A DNA stretch of 64,000 nt. It comes from Agromyces albus. GTDB taxonomy: Bacteria > Actinomycetota > Actinomycetes > Actinomycetales > Microbacteriaceae. The notes beneath the pieces are model-generated. The model had not been told where the DNA came from. It ran no database searches and worked only from the letters and a program-made list of their open reading frames with translations. Each line of letters starts with the position of its first letter. The stretch's first letter is position 1. The position numbers and the translations under genes are program-made. The DNA is taken from contig NZ_JAUSWX010000001.1 of assembly GCF_030815405.1 (NCBI RefSeq), forward strand, positions 2,914,001 to 2,978,000. The letters run 5' to 3'. Positions 51,326-59,064 of this stretch are shown piece after piece.

Positions 51326-52633
51326 CTACTTGACCGTGAATCCGCTCGAGGTCATGTCGTCGACGGTGATCTGCTGCATCGCCGTGAGGGCGTCGAGGAA
51401 GGCCTGCCGCGACTTCGCCTCGGCGGCCTTCGCGAACTCGTCGTTGTAGGCGCTGAACGCGACGTTCACGTTCGGGCCGTACTGGAACGGGGCGACGGAT
51501 GCCGCAGCCTCGGCCGCGACGTCGTAGAAGTCGGGCTGGTTGCTGAAGAACTCGGGCGCCTCGGTGAGCGCACCCGCTGCCGCCGCCGTCGAGGCCGGGT
51601 AGATGCCCGTCTCGGTGACGAGCGCCGCGATCGCCTCGGGGTCGGTATTCAGCCACGTGGCGAACTCGACGGCCGCCTCGACGTTCTTCGACTGCGTCGT
51701 GACCGCGGTCGACGAGCCGCCCCAGTTGCCGTTGCTCGGCTGCGAGTCGTCCCAGTCGGGCAGCGCCGCGGCCTTCCAGAGTCCCGCGGTGTCGGCGGCG
51801 TTGCCCGAGAGCACGCCCGGACCCCACACGGCGCCGAGCCAGCCGACCTGCGTGCCGTCGTTCAGGCCCGCGTTCCACTCGGGCGTGTACATCGGCTTGT
51901 TGTCGATCACGCCCTCCTCGACGAGACCGCCCCAGTAATCGGCGACCTTCTGGGTCGGCTCCTCGTCGATGCCGACGCTCCACGCGTCGCCGTCGATCGA
52001 CCACCACTCGGAGTTCGCCTGCTGCGCGAGGCCCGCGAACCAGCCGGCGTCGTTCGCCGAGAAGGTGCCGAGGAACTTCGACGGGTCGGCCGTGTGCACG
52101 GCGCGTGCGACCTCGGCGTACTCGTCCCACGTGGTGGGAACCGAGAGGCCGAGCTGCTGGAAGATGTCGTCGCGGTAGTAGAACATCATGGGGCCGGTGT
52201 CCTGCGGGATCGCGTAGACCGCGTCGCCGCCGAGGGTCACGGAGTCCCAGACGCCGTCGGGGAACTCGCTCGCGATGTCATTCGCACCTGCGTCGGCGAG
52301 GTCGGCGAGGGCGTCGGATGCCACGAGCGTCGGGATCTTCTGGTACTCGGCCTGGATCAGGTCGGGAGCACCGCTGCCCGCCTTGATCGCGGTGAGGAGC
52401 TTCGTGATGGCGGGGTCGCCGCCGTCCTGCTTGTTGACGGTGACCTGGATCTCGGGGTGCTCCTCGTTCCAGATGTCGACGACCTTGTCGAGGTTCGGCG
52501 CCCAGGCCCAGTAGTTGAGTTCCACCGGGTCGTCGGCCGTGCCGGCCGAGCCCGCGTCAGGCGCGCAACCCGTCATGATGAGTGCTGCGGCGGCGGCCGT
52601 GGCGAGAGCGCCGAGACGGAGTGTCCTACGCAT
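51326..52633 (-). CDS. extracellular sugar-binding lipoprotein of an ABC importer
   Basis: This 435-residue family 1 solute-binding protein has a lipoprotein signal peptide with Cys23 after LIMTG. The folded part begins VELNYWAWAPNLDKVVDIWN, with PQDTGPMMFYYRDDIFQQLG as the hinge region. It captures an oligosaccharide for the two permeases. GGAGG upstream of the ATG at 52633 sets the start. The promoter is divergent from the GH35 beta-galactosidase, so the ligand is probably a beta-galactoside. This is inference from context. Confidence 0.92.
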   Translation of the reverse strand: MRRTLRLGALATAAAAALIMTGCAPDAGSAGTADDPVELNYWAWAPNLDKVVDIWNEEHPEIQVTVNKQDGGDPAITKLLTAIKAGSGAPDLIQAEYQKIPTLVASDALADLADAGANDIASEFPDGVWDSVTLGGDAVYAIPQDTGPMMFYYRDDIFQQLGLSVPTTWDEYAEVARAVHTADPSKFLGTFSANDAGWFAGLAQQANSEWWSIDGDAWSVGIDEEPTQKVADYWGGLVEEGVIDNKPMYTPEWNAGLNDGTQVGWLGAVWGPGVLSGNAADTAGLWKAAALPDWDDSQPSNGNWGGSSTAVTTQSKNVEAAVEFATWLNTDPEAIAALVTETGIYPASTAAAAGALTEAPEFFSNQPDFYDVAAEAAASVAPFQYGPNVNVAFSAYNDEFAKAAEAKSRQAFLDALTAMQQITVDDMTSSGFTVK

Positions 52634-52706
52634 TTCGTCCTCCTTGTCGAAAGCTGTGTGAGAGTGCAGGGGTCCGGCCGGAACTCCGTCATGGAGTCGA
52701 TCGGAC

Positions 52707-52722
52707 TGTGTGCGCTCCCAGT
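52707..52722. promoter_or_regulatory. LacI-type operator 1 (binding protein side)
   Basis: On the minus strand this reads ACTGGGAGCGCACACA, the exact inverted copy of the site at 52794. Its core TGGGAGCGC is the left half of the CebR-like consensus TGGGAGCGCTCCCA known from Streptomyces. It overlaps the -10 region and start point of the binding protein promoter, so a bound repressor would block transcription. Confidence 0.75.
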
Positions 52723-52748
52723 AACACATAGTGGCGCTCGGGTGTCAA
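52720..52748 (-). promoter_or_regulatory. sigma-70-type promoter of the sugar operon
   Basis: On the minus strand a consensus -35 TTGACA (52743-52748) is followed after 17 bases by GTTACT (52720-52725) as -10. Transcription would start near 52713, inside operator 1, about 80 bases upstream of the binding protein start codon. Confidence 0.65.
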
Positions 52749-52793
52749 GCCAGCGCATTCAGAATGACACTGGTCGCCGCTTGCTGTGATAGA

Positions 52794-52809
52794 ACTGGGA
52801 GCGCACACA
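52794..52809. promoter_or_regulatory. LacI-type operator 2 (beta-galactosidase side)
   Basis: ACTGGGAGCGCACACA on the plus strand matches all 16 bases of operator 1 in opposite orientation, 72 bases away. It lies 19 bases before the GTG of the GH35 gene and just after a weak promoter (TGACAC at 52765-52770, GATAGA at 52788-52793, 17-base spacer). The divergent genes are therefore probably controlled by the same repressor. Confidence 0.75.
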
Positions 52810-52828
52810 GTTGAAGGAGCACTTCGTC

Positions 52829-55195
52829 GTGACATCCGTCCTCCCCAGCCCGCGCTCGACACCGACGTCGCAGCCGCTCGCCGTGACCCACGAACCCTGG
52901 GCCGAGCCGCTCACGCGGCCCGCGATGGGCACCACGATCGACCGACACGAGCGTGTCGCGCTCACCAACCGCTACGTCGAGATCTCGGGCCGCCCCGCGA
53001 TCCCCGTCTCGGGCGAGCTGCACTACAGCCGCGTGCCCCGCGCGGAGTGGGAGGAGCGGCTCCGGCTCATGCGCTCGGGCGGCGTCACGGTCGTCGCTGC
53101 GTACGTCATCTGGAACCACCACGAGCTCGAACCGGGCCGGCCGAGCTTCGAGGGCGACCTCGACGTCGCCGCATTCGTCTCACTGTGCGCGGCGGTCGGT
53201 CTCGACGTCGTCATGCGGATCGGCCCGTGGTGTCACGCCGAGGCGCGCAACGGTGGCTTCCCCGATTGGATCCAGGATGCCCCGGTCGCGCACCGCACCG
53301 ACGACCCTGGCTACCTCGCGCTCGTCGAGGAGTGGTTCGCCGCCCTCGGCCTCGAGCTCGCGCCGCTCTGCGGACCGGCGAGCAACGTCATCGCGATCCA
53401 GCTCGAGAACGAGCTCTACGACCAGCCGAGTCATCTCGCGACGCTCAAGGCGCTCGCCCGCCGCCACGGCATGACGGCACCCGTCTACACCGCGACCGCC
53501 TGGGGCGGCGCCGAGCTGCCGGCGGGCGAGGTGCTCCCCCTGTTCGGCGGCTACGGCGACGGCTTCTGGGTCGACGCCAACCACGACTGGGACACCACCT
53601 TCCGTGAGCACTTCTTCTTCTCGCACACGTGGGACGATCCCGGCATCGGCGCCGATCTCCGCGACCACCCCGGAATCGGCCGCCGCGGCGAGACGCGTCG
53701 CCTTCCCTCGGCGTCGTTCCCTGCGGCGACATGCGAGCTCGGCGGCGGCATGGCGACCGCCTACCACCGGCGTCCGCTGCTCGACGGCAGGGACATCGCG
53801 GCCGTCGCGCACAACAAGATCGGCAACGGCTCCGGCTGGCAGGGCTACTACATGTACGCGGGCGGCGTGAACCCGCGCCCCGCGCTGCAGGAGTCGCACG
53901 CCACGGGCTACCCGAACGACCTGCCCGAGTTCGACTACGACTTCCACGCCCCGATCGGCGCGGCCGGCCGGCTCGCCTCGAGCCACGCCGAGCTGCGTCG
54001 CCAGCACGCGTTCCTCGCCGCCTTCGGATCGGCCATCGCCGAGATGCCCTCGACCCTGCCCGAGCACCTGCCCGCCGGAGTCGACGACGCGAGCACCCTG
54101 CGGTGGGCGCTGCGCAGCGACGGGGAGTCGGGCTGGGTGTTCGTCACCTGGCAGCAGCCGCACGTCGCACTCGAGACCTACCGCGGTGCGCAGTTCGCCG
54201 TGACCCTCGATAGCGGAACGACCGTGTTCCCGCACGCCCCCGTCGACGTTCCCGCGGGAACGATCGCGCACTGGCCCGTGAACCTCGAGCTCGGCGGGGT
54301 GCGCCTCGACTGGGCGACCGCCTCGCCGCTCACGGTGCTCGGCGGCGATCATCCCACCCTCGTCGTCGTCGCCGAGGCGGGCATCCCCGTCGAGCTCTCG
54401 GCGCATGGCGCCACCGTCGAGACGGACTCGGATGCCGCGATCACGAGCACCGCTCCGGGCGTCTTCGTGATCGACGCGAGCGAGGTTCGCCGGCTCGAGC
54501 TCGTGCAGGGCGAGGGCCGGCTCGCGGTGCTCGTCGTGCCCGCGACATCCACGGGACTCGTCTGGGTGCTCGACGCGACCGGCGAGCGCCGGCTCGTGCT
54601 CTCGGATGCGCCCGTTCATGAGGACGCAGCCGGGGCACTCGTCGCGCGATCGTCGTCGGTGCCTGCCGTGCAGGAGTACCGCGTGCAGGCGGGCCGCTTC
54701 GAGCCGGTGACGTTCGCGGTGCGTGCGCCTGGCCGCGACGAACTCGTCGACGCCTCTGCGCCGCAACAGGGTGAAGCGCCGCCCGCGAACTACGGCGACC
54801 GGGCGGGCCGGGCGTCGGCGCCGACGCGAGAGGACGTCGCCCGGTACGGCACCGCGTGGACGATCACGCTCCCGCCGAGGGGCCACGGAATGCGCACCCT
54901 CGAGATCGAGTGGGCGGGCGACGTCGCGCGGCTCGAACTCGGCGGCGAGGTCGTGGCCGACCGGTTCTGGGACGGCACGCCGTGGACGATCGGGCTCGGC
55001 GGGCGCGACGCACTCGGACGCCGCGCCGATGACGATGGCCCCGTCGAGCTCACCCTGCGTATCGTGCCGCTGCACCCCGAGGCATCCGTGCACCTCCCGG
55101 CCACCGCAGCTGCTCGGCGCGAAGCAACCCGCGACCCGCTCGTCGCACTCGATTCGGTGCGCCTCGTCGAGGCGCCGGCCTGGCGCGAGGCGTAG
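52829..55195 (+). CDS. beta-galactosidase, glycoside hydrolase family 35
   Basis: This 788-residue cytoplasmic enzyme has the GH35 TIM barrel in its first 330 residues. GELHYSRVPRAEWEERL opens the barrel, RIGPWCHAEARNGGFPDWI follows, QLENELYDQ has the acid/base glutamate near residue 193, and TCELGGGM has the nucleophile glutamate. Several beta-sandwich domains follow. No signal peptide is seen, so the sugar is imported before hydrolysis. I chose the GTG at 52829, nine bases after AAGGAG. The TTG at 52811 lies before the ribosome binding site. It hydrolyses terminal beta-galactose; the natural substrate, perhaps plant galactan fragments, is inferred. Confidence 0.9.
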   Translation: MTSVLPSPRSTPTSQPLAVTHEPWAEPLTRPAMGTTIDRHERVALTNRYVEISGRPAIPVSGELHYSRVPRAEWEERLRLMRSGGVTVVAAYVIWNHHELEPGRPSFEGDLDVAAFVSLCAAVGLDVVMRIGPWCHAEARNGGFPDWIQDAPVAHRTDDPGYLALVEEWFAALGLELAPLCGPASNVIAIQLENELYDQPSHLATLKALARRHGMTAPVYTATAWGGAELPAGEVLPLFGGYGDGFWVDANHDWDTTFREHFFFSHTWDDPGIGADLRDHPGIGRRGETRRLPSASFPAATCELGGGMATAYHRRPLLDGRDIAAVAHNKIGNGSGWQGYYMYAGGVNPRPALQESHATGYPNDLPEFDYDFHAPIGAAGRLASSHAELRRQHAFLAAFGSAIAEMPSTLPEHLPAGVDDASTLRWALRSDGESGWVFVTWQQPHVALETYRGAQFAVTLDSGTTVFPHAPVDVPAGTIAHWPVNLELGGVRLDWATASPLTVLGGDHPTLVVVAEAGIPVELSAHGATVETDSDAAITSTAPGVFVIDASEVRRLELVQGEGRLAVLVVPATSTGLVWVLDATGERRLVLSDAPVHEDAAGALVARSSSVPAVQEYRVQAGRFEPVTFAVRAPGRDELVDASAPQQGEAPPANYGDRAGRASAPTREDVARYGTAWTITLPPRGHGMRTLEIEWAGDVARLELGGEVVADRFWDGTPWTIGLGGRDALGRRADDDGPVELTLRIVPLHPEASVHLPATAAARREATRDPLVALDSVRLVEAPAWREA

Positions 55196-55231
55196 GCGAA
55201 CGTCTGGGCGAGACTTCGCGGTTCGGTTGTC

Positions 55232-55996
55232 TCAGGCCTGCGTGGCCTGCGGCGCGAACCCCGTCTGCAGACGGCCGACGCCGTCGTACTCGACTTCCAC
55301 GTCGAGGGCATCGGATGCCGCGGGCGCAATCACGCTGACGATCGGACCCCTGGCCGGCGACCACTCGATGCTGCCGCGCTCGAACACACCCCGGTGCACT
55401 CCCGACTCGACGTCGACGACGACGTCGCCCACGGGCACGCCGAGCGCCGAGTTCTCCCAGCCGAGGAGTGCCCAGATGTCACGCACCATGCCGTGCACGA
55501 TGGCGGCACCGTGGAGGGGCGTCCAGTAGATCGAACCGCCCTCGAAGTGCGCGAAGCGGCCGCGGCGCGTCTCGGCAGCATGGTCGCCGCGAACGGAGGC
55601 CACGCCACGGGACGGCTGCTCGTCGGTGGTCGGGAATCCGAGGAACGACGCCTCGCCGCCCTCGGCCTTCCAACGCTCGGCGATCGCGCCGTGCACCTCG
55701 TGGGCGCCGGTGCGCTCCGACCAGTACACGGAGCCGTGCGTGAACTCGCGGTGATACGCGTCGGCGGTGCCGATGCGCGTGTGCAACCCGGTCGCCTCGC
55801 CCAGCCACGGATGTTCGGCGCGCTTGGCGCTGATCGCGGGCACCGCGACCAGGAGGCGGTTGGCCGGGTCGTAGCGCACGGCGGCACGGAAGTCGCTCCA
55901 GCTGAGCGCTCGATCGACGCGAGTCGCATGGACCTCGTCGGGGCGAGCGGCGTTCGGGTGGCTGCGCCGCGCGATGCGCGTCATCCGCTCAGTCAT
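55232..55996 (-). CDS. LGFP-repeat protein without signal peptide
   Basis: This 254-residue protein has three LGFP-type repeats in its middle and second half: WLGEATG to YHREFTHGSVYWSERTGAHE, SFLGFPTTDEQP with HFEGGSIYWTPLHGA, and ALGVPVGDV with FERGSIEWSPARG. LGFP repeats usually occur in exported wall-binding or wall-hydrolysing proteins. Here the N-terminus is polar, with no signal peptide, so the protein may be cytoplasmic or use another route. The last 40 residues form no known domain. The ATG at 55996 has GAGAGGA upstream. Confidence 0.8.
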   Translation of the reverse strand: MTERMTRIARRSHPNAARPDEVHATRVDRALSWSDFRAAVRYDPANRLLVAVPAISAKRAEHPWLGEATGLHTRIGTADAYHREFTHGSVYWSERTGAHEVHGAIAERWKAEGGEASFLGFPTTDEQPSRGVASVRGDHAAETRRGRFAHFEGGSIYWTPLHGAAIVHGMVRDIWALLGWENSALGVPVGDVVVDVESGVHRGVFERGSIEWSPARGPIVSVIAPAASDALDVEVEYDGVGRLQTGFAPQATQA

Positions 55997-56181
55997 CGAT
56001 CGTCCTCTCGCTCATGAATTGGGGAGCCGGCCTGCACCAGTGTTCGAGTCCACGGTGCATGGCCGGCTCTGAATCGACCTCCCACAGTGACAGTTCCCCC
56101 TGCGGTCCATAGGACGACGATCGTCTCCGACCATATGGTCACCGGCCGACAGGGGGAATCAGGGGTACCCCTGATCTTCGC

Positions 56182-56218
56182 GGTGGTCGAGTAGCCCGCG
56201 CGGCGCTACTCAACCACC
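56182..56218. repeat. intergenic palindromic element at the TetR 3' end
   Basis: Arms GGTGGTCGAGTAG (56182-56194) and CTACTCAACCACC (56206-56218) pair except for one G-T position. The right arm contains the stop codon of the TetR gene (56210-56212). The 185 bases to the left, up to the LGFP gene, hold no gene. Confidence 0.8.
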
Positions 56219-56797
56219 GGAGCGGGGCGCGGCGCGGGCGATCGCGACCGTCGTCTTCACGATGAAGGCGCGGCGCTCGGCCGTGCGCCCGGCACTCGCG
56301 CCGACGAGATACCCGTCGAGATGCGCGAGCACCGGCCACGCGTTCACGAGGGTCACGATCGTGAGGAGGATTTCTCCCGCCATCGCGCGGTCGACGCCCG
56401 GAAGCAGATCTTGGAAGCGCAGCACCTTCGCGTCGTGATACGCGACCCGCGCCGCGTCGGCGGTGGCGGCGCCGCGTTCGAGGCCCTCCCAGAACACGAG
56501 TCGCGGGATGGTGGTGTCGGCGAGGTGATGGTCGAACAGGCGCCCGGCGTAGTCGCCCGCCGCCTCGGGTCCCTCCCCGGTCATCGGCACCTCGTCCATC
56601 ATCGCCCGCAGGCGGGTGGCGAGCACCGTGGCGAAGAGCTCGTCCTTCTTGCCGAAGTACTGGTAGATGCGCTCCTTGTTGACGCCGGCGGATGCCGCGA
56701 TGCGGTCGATGCGCGCGCCCGCGAGCCCGTGCTCACTGAACTCCGTCGTCGCCGCGTCGAGCAGGAGGCGCTTGGTGCGCTCGGTGTCCCAGGCCAT
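56210..56797 (-). CDS. TetR-family regulator
   Basis: This 195-residue protein begins MAWDTERTKRLLLDAATTEF. The helix-turn-helix is IDRIAASAGVNKERIYQYFG at about residues 28-47, and the C-terminal TetR_C domain is of the ligand-binding type. It is divergent from a small membrane protein gene. Two palindromes CAACT-N4-AGTTG in the promoter region are probably its operators. The ligand is unknown. The final codons and the stop come from the palindromic repeat, so the last residues are not conserved. Confidence 0.88.
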   Translation of the reverse strand: MAWDTERTKRLLLDAATTEFSEHGLAGARIDRIAASAGVNKERIYQYFGKKDELFATVLATRLRAMMDEVPMTGEGPEAAGDYAGRLFDHHLADTTIPRLVFWEGLERGAATADAARVAYHDAKVLRFQDLLPGVDRAMAGEILLTIVTLVNAWPVLAHLDGYLVGASAGRTAERRAFIVKTTVAIARAAPRSGG

Positions 56798-56818
56798 GGC
56801 GGCAAGTCTACCCAACTC

Positions 56819-56832
56819 CAACTGGATAGTTG
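56819..56832. promoter_or_regulatory. TetR operator candidate 1
   Basis: CAACT-GGAT-AGTTG, a 5-bp-arm palindrome 22 bases upstream of the TetR start. A copy with the same arms lies 28 bases further, on the side of the membrane protein gene. Confidence 0.6.
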
Positions 56833-56860
56833 CGGAATACCTCGCGGCGTGGTTCACTTA

Positions 56861-56874
56861 CAACTATTCAGTTG
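56861..56874. promoter_or_regulatory. TetR operator candidate 2
   Basis: CAACT-ATTC-AGTTG, 20 bases upstream of the membrane protein ATG. The extended sites, CCAACTGGATAGTTG and CAACTATTCAGTTGG, are inverted copies that differ at one base. Two sites at both ends of a divergent promoter suggest repression of both genes. Confidence 0.65.
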
Positions 56875-56894
56875 GAAACATCGAGGAGCACAAC

Positions 56895-57182
56895 ATGACC
56901 ACCGAATCCATCGCCACCGACTCCGCGACCTCGCCCGCCGTCGCACCCGCTTGCGCACCCGCCGCGCCGGCCGGGCCGCCCTCGGTGCACGTGCGCGCCG
57001 TCATCACGTGGCTCGCCATCTTCCCGCTCGTCGCGATCGGCATGCTCGCGATGGCGCCGATCTCCGAGTCGTGGCATCCGGTGCTGCGCGCCTTCGTGCT
57101 GACGCTCATCGTCGTGCCGCTCGCGGTCTACCTCGTCGTGCCGCAGCTCATCCGCGGGTACGGCGCGCTGCGCCGGCGCTGA
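56895..57182 (+). CDS. small two-helix membrane protein under TetR control
   Basis: This 95-residue protein has an Ala/Pro/Thr-rich N-terminus of about 30 residues and two membrane helices (VITWLAIFPLVAIGMLAMAP, then AFVLTLIVVPLAVYLVVPQL), ending in a basic GYGALRRR. GAGGAG stands six bases before the ATG. The arrangement resembles the two-helix segment of some monooxygenase-associated membrane proteins, but no name can be given. It is probably derepressed by the ligand of the adjacent TetR protein. Confidence 0.7.
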   Translation: MTTESIATDSATSPAVAPACAPAAPAGPPSVHVRAVITWLAIFPLVAIGMLAMAPISESWHPVLRAFVLTLIVVPLAVYLVVPQLIRGYGALRRR

Positions 57183-57187
57183 AGCTC

Positions 57188-57218
57188 GGTGGTCGGGTAG
57201 CCGCGCTACTCAACCACC
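57188..57218. repeat. intergenic palindromic element between convergent genes
   Basis: Arms GGTGGTCGGGTAG (57188-57200) and CTACTCAACCACC (57206-57218) have two non-Watson-Crick positions around a short loop. The right arm carries the stop codon of the DUF1353 gene. The element separates it from the small membrane protein stop at 57182. Confidence 0.8.
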
Positions 57219-57955
57219 GGACCACCGGGGGGTCGCACCGTCGGCCGCAGCACGCCCCCGGGATCACCACCGCTCACGAGCTCGACGAGCGCCTCGAGCA
57301 GGCGGAACGGCACGAGCGCCGCGACGTGCACGAGGAACAGCGGCCCCACGATCGCGAGCGAGAACGTGAGCACGAGTTGCAGCGACGCGAGCCTCGCCCA
57401 GAGCGCCGCGGCGAGCGCGGGCACGAGCACGAGCGCCAGCCACGCGGGATTCCAGAAGGCAACGACGGATGCCGCGAGCACGACGAGCGCCCCCACGACC
57501 GCTTGCACGACCAGCAACCACCCGAGCAGCCCGCCGTAAGCGCGCTCGCGATCGGCCGACACCCACGCCCACATCAGCCACGAACGCAACAGGGGCACCC
57601 GCTGTTCACGCAACGCCGTGCGGAACACGCGATCGTCTTCCCGCCGCTGCGCGAGCGCGGCGGCTCGATCGCCGAGCTCGGCTGCGACGATCGACTGCTC
57701 GTCGTGCAGCACTGCGGGCGCCGACTGCCGCCCGTAGCTCGCGATGAATCCCCACAGCGGAGTCGGCACCGACGCGAGGTCGGTGACGGCATGGGCTCCG
57801 GATGCCTCTGCCCGCGCCGGCACCCGATAGCGACGCCCCGAGACGGGGTCGAGGTACACGATGGGCGCGCGCAGCTCGAACCGGTACCCGTCGGCCGGAC
57901 GTTCGGCGAGCAGCAGCTCGTCGAGCGGCCCGTCGTCGTCGGTGAGGAACGGCAT
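57206..57955 (-). CDS. DUF1353 protein with C-terminal membrane helices
   Basis: This 249-residue protein has a DUF1353 domain in its first 125 residues (VTDLASVPTPLWGFIASYGR and VLHDEQS). That domain often accompanies phage or conjugation genes, but its function is unknown. Two or three hydrophobic segments follow (YGGLLGWLLVVQAVVGALVV and AWLALVLVPALAAALWARL). The fusion of DUF1353 to membrane helices is unusual in my experience. The last residues (GGPVVE) and the stop are encoded by the palindromic repeat. The start is the ATG at 57955. Confidence 0.75.
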   Translation of the reverse strand: MPFLTDDDGPLDELLLAERPADGYRFELRAPIVYLDPVSGRRYRVPARAEASGAHAVTDLASVPTPLWGFIASYGRQSAPAVLHDEQSIVAAELGDRAAALAQRREDDRVFRTALREQRVPLLRSWLMWAWVSADRERAYGGLLGWLLVVQAVVGALVVLAASVVAFWNPAWLALVLVPALAAALWARLASLQLVLTFSLAIVGPLFLVHVAALVPFRLLEALVELVSGGDPGGVLRPTVRPPGGPVVE

Positions 57956-57994
57956 CGTGGTCTCCTTCGCTCTGGAACATCCTGCCGTGTGCGG

Positions 57995-58915
57995 TCAGCC
58001 GAGCAGCAGCGCCACCGCGAAGAGCACCGGAACCGACCCGACGGTCGTGACGAACACCGTGTCGCGCGCGACGATCTCCCCCGTTTCGTAGCGCTGCGCG
58101 AAGACGAAGACGTTCTGCGCCGTCGGCAGCGCCGCGAGCACGGTGACCGCGTAGAGCTCGATGCCCGTGAGCCCGAACACGTACGCGCCGACCGCCCAGG
58201 CGACGAGCGGCATCGCGAGGAGCTTCAGCGCCGCGGCGAAGAACACGTCGCCCCGGCCGCTGCCCGGCTCGAGGAGCCGCTGACCGTGCAACGACAACCC
58301 GTAGGTGATGAGCATGAGCGGCACCGCCGCGTGCCCGATGAGCTGGATGGGCTCGATCACGATCGGCGGCAGCTCGAGACCCGACACCGAGACGAGCACG
58401 CCGGCGAGTGACCCGACGATGATCGGGTTTAGGAGCGTCGATCGTACGATCGCCCGCGCCGACGTATGGCCGTGCACCCGGGCACCGAGGATGGCGAGGG
58501 CCACCGGCGCGAACAGAAGCAGCTGCAGGAGCACGACCGGAGCGGAGTACGCCGCGTCACCCAGCATGTAGACCGCGATCGGGATGCCGAAGTTGTTGCC
58601 GTTCACGTATCCCGCCGAGAGGGACCCGATGACCGTGCGCTCGATGCCACGCCGCCACACGAAGAGCGAGACGACTCCGAAGATCAGCATCATCGCCACG
58701 GCGGCGATCGCCGAGACGGGCAGGAGCGCCGAGAACAGGGAGGCGACGTCGGCGGTGGCGAGCACCGAGAACAACAGGAACGGCGCGAGCACGTTGAAGT
58801 TCAGCCGCGCGAGCATCGGGCGGGCCTCAGGGCCCAGGATGCCCGTGCGGGCGGCGACGTAGCCGACGAACACCGCGAGGGCGATGACGGCGAAGCCGGT
58901 GAAGATCTCGATCAC
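57995..58915 (-). CDS. AEC-family transporter (auxin efflux carrier type permease)
   Basis: This 306-residue membrane protein has ten helices of the Mem_trans family. The start is VIEIFTGFAVIALAVFVGYV, the middle has GYVNGNNFGIPIAVYMLGD (the crossover region with the conserved Asn), and the end has ALPTAQNVFVFAQRY. Bacterial members carry malate, malonate or other organic acids. The substrate here is unknown. The GTG at 58915 is chosen because the first helix begins at once and the longer frame is polar and Arg-rich. It is divergent from the phosphoketolase gene with a 149-bp gap. Confidence 0.85.
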   Translation of the reverse strand: MIEIFTGFAVIALAVFVGYVAARTGILGPEARPMLARLNFNVLAPFLLFSVLATADVASLFSALLPVSAIAAVAMMLIFGVVSLFVWRRGIERTVIGSLSAGYVNGNNFGIPIAVYMLGDAAYSAPVVLLQLLLFAPVALAILGARVHGHTSARAIVRSTLLNPIIVGSLAGVLVSVSGLELPPIVIEPIQLIGHAAVPLMLITYGLSLHGQRLLEPGSGRGDVFFAAALKLLAMPLVAWAVGAYVFGLTGIELYAVTVLAALPTAQNVFVFAQRYETGEIVARDTVFVTTVGSVPVLFAVALLLG

Positions 58916-59064
58916 GCGCTCGGCCGTGTCGAGAGAGAGGTCGGCACGGCGGTCATCGCCTTCGACGATACTCCGGGGTGGGGGGTGGTTGGGTCGGCAC
59001 TGGCGGGGGCTCGGGGGTCCGCCTAGGCTCGAAGGGCACACGGCGTCGAACGGCTGGGGGCGAC

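Noticed and set aside
52811..52828. TTG start for the beta-galactosidase gene
   Set aside because: The ribosome binding site AAGGAG lies after this TTG and fits the GTG at 52829.
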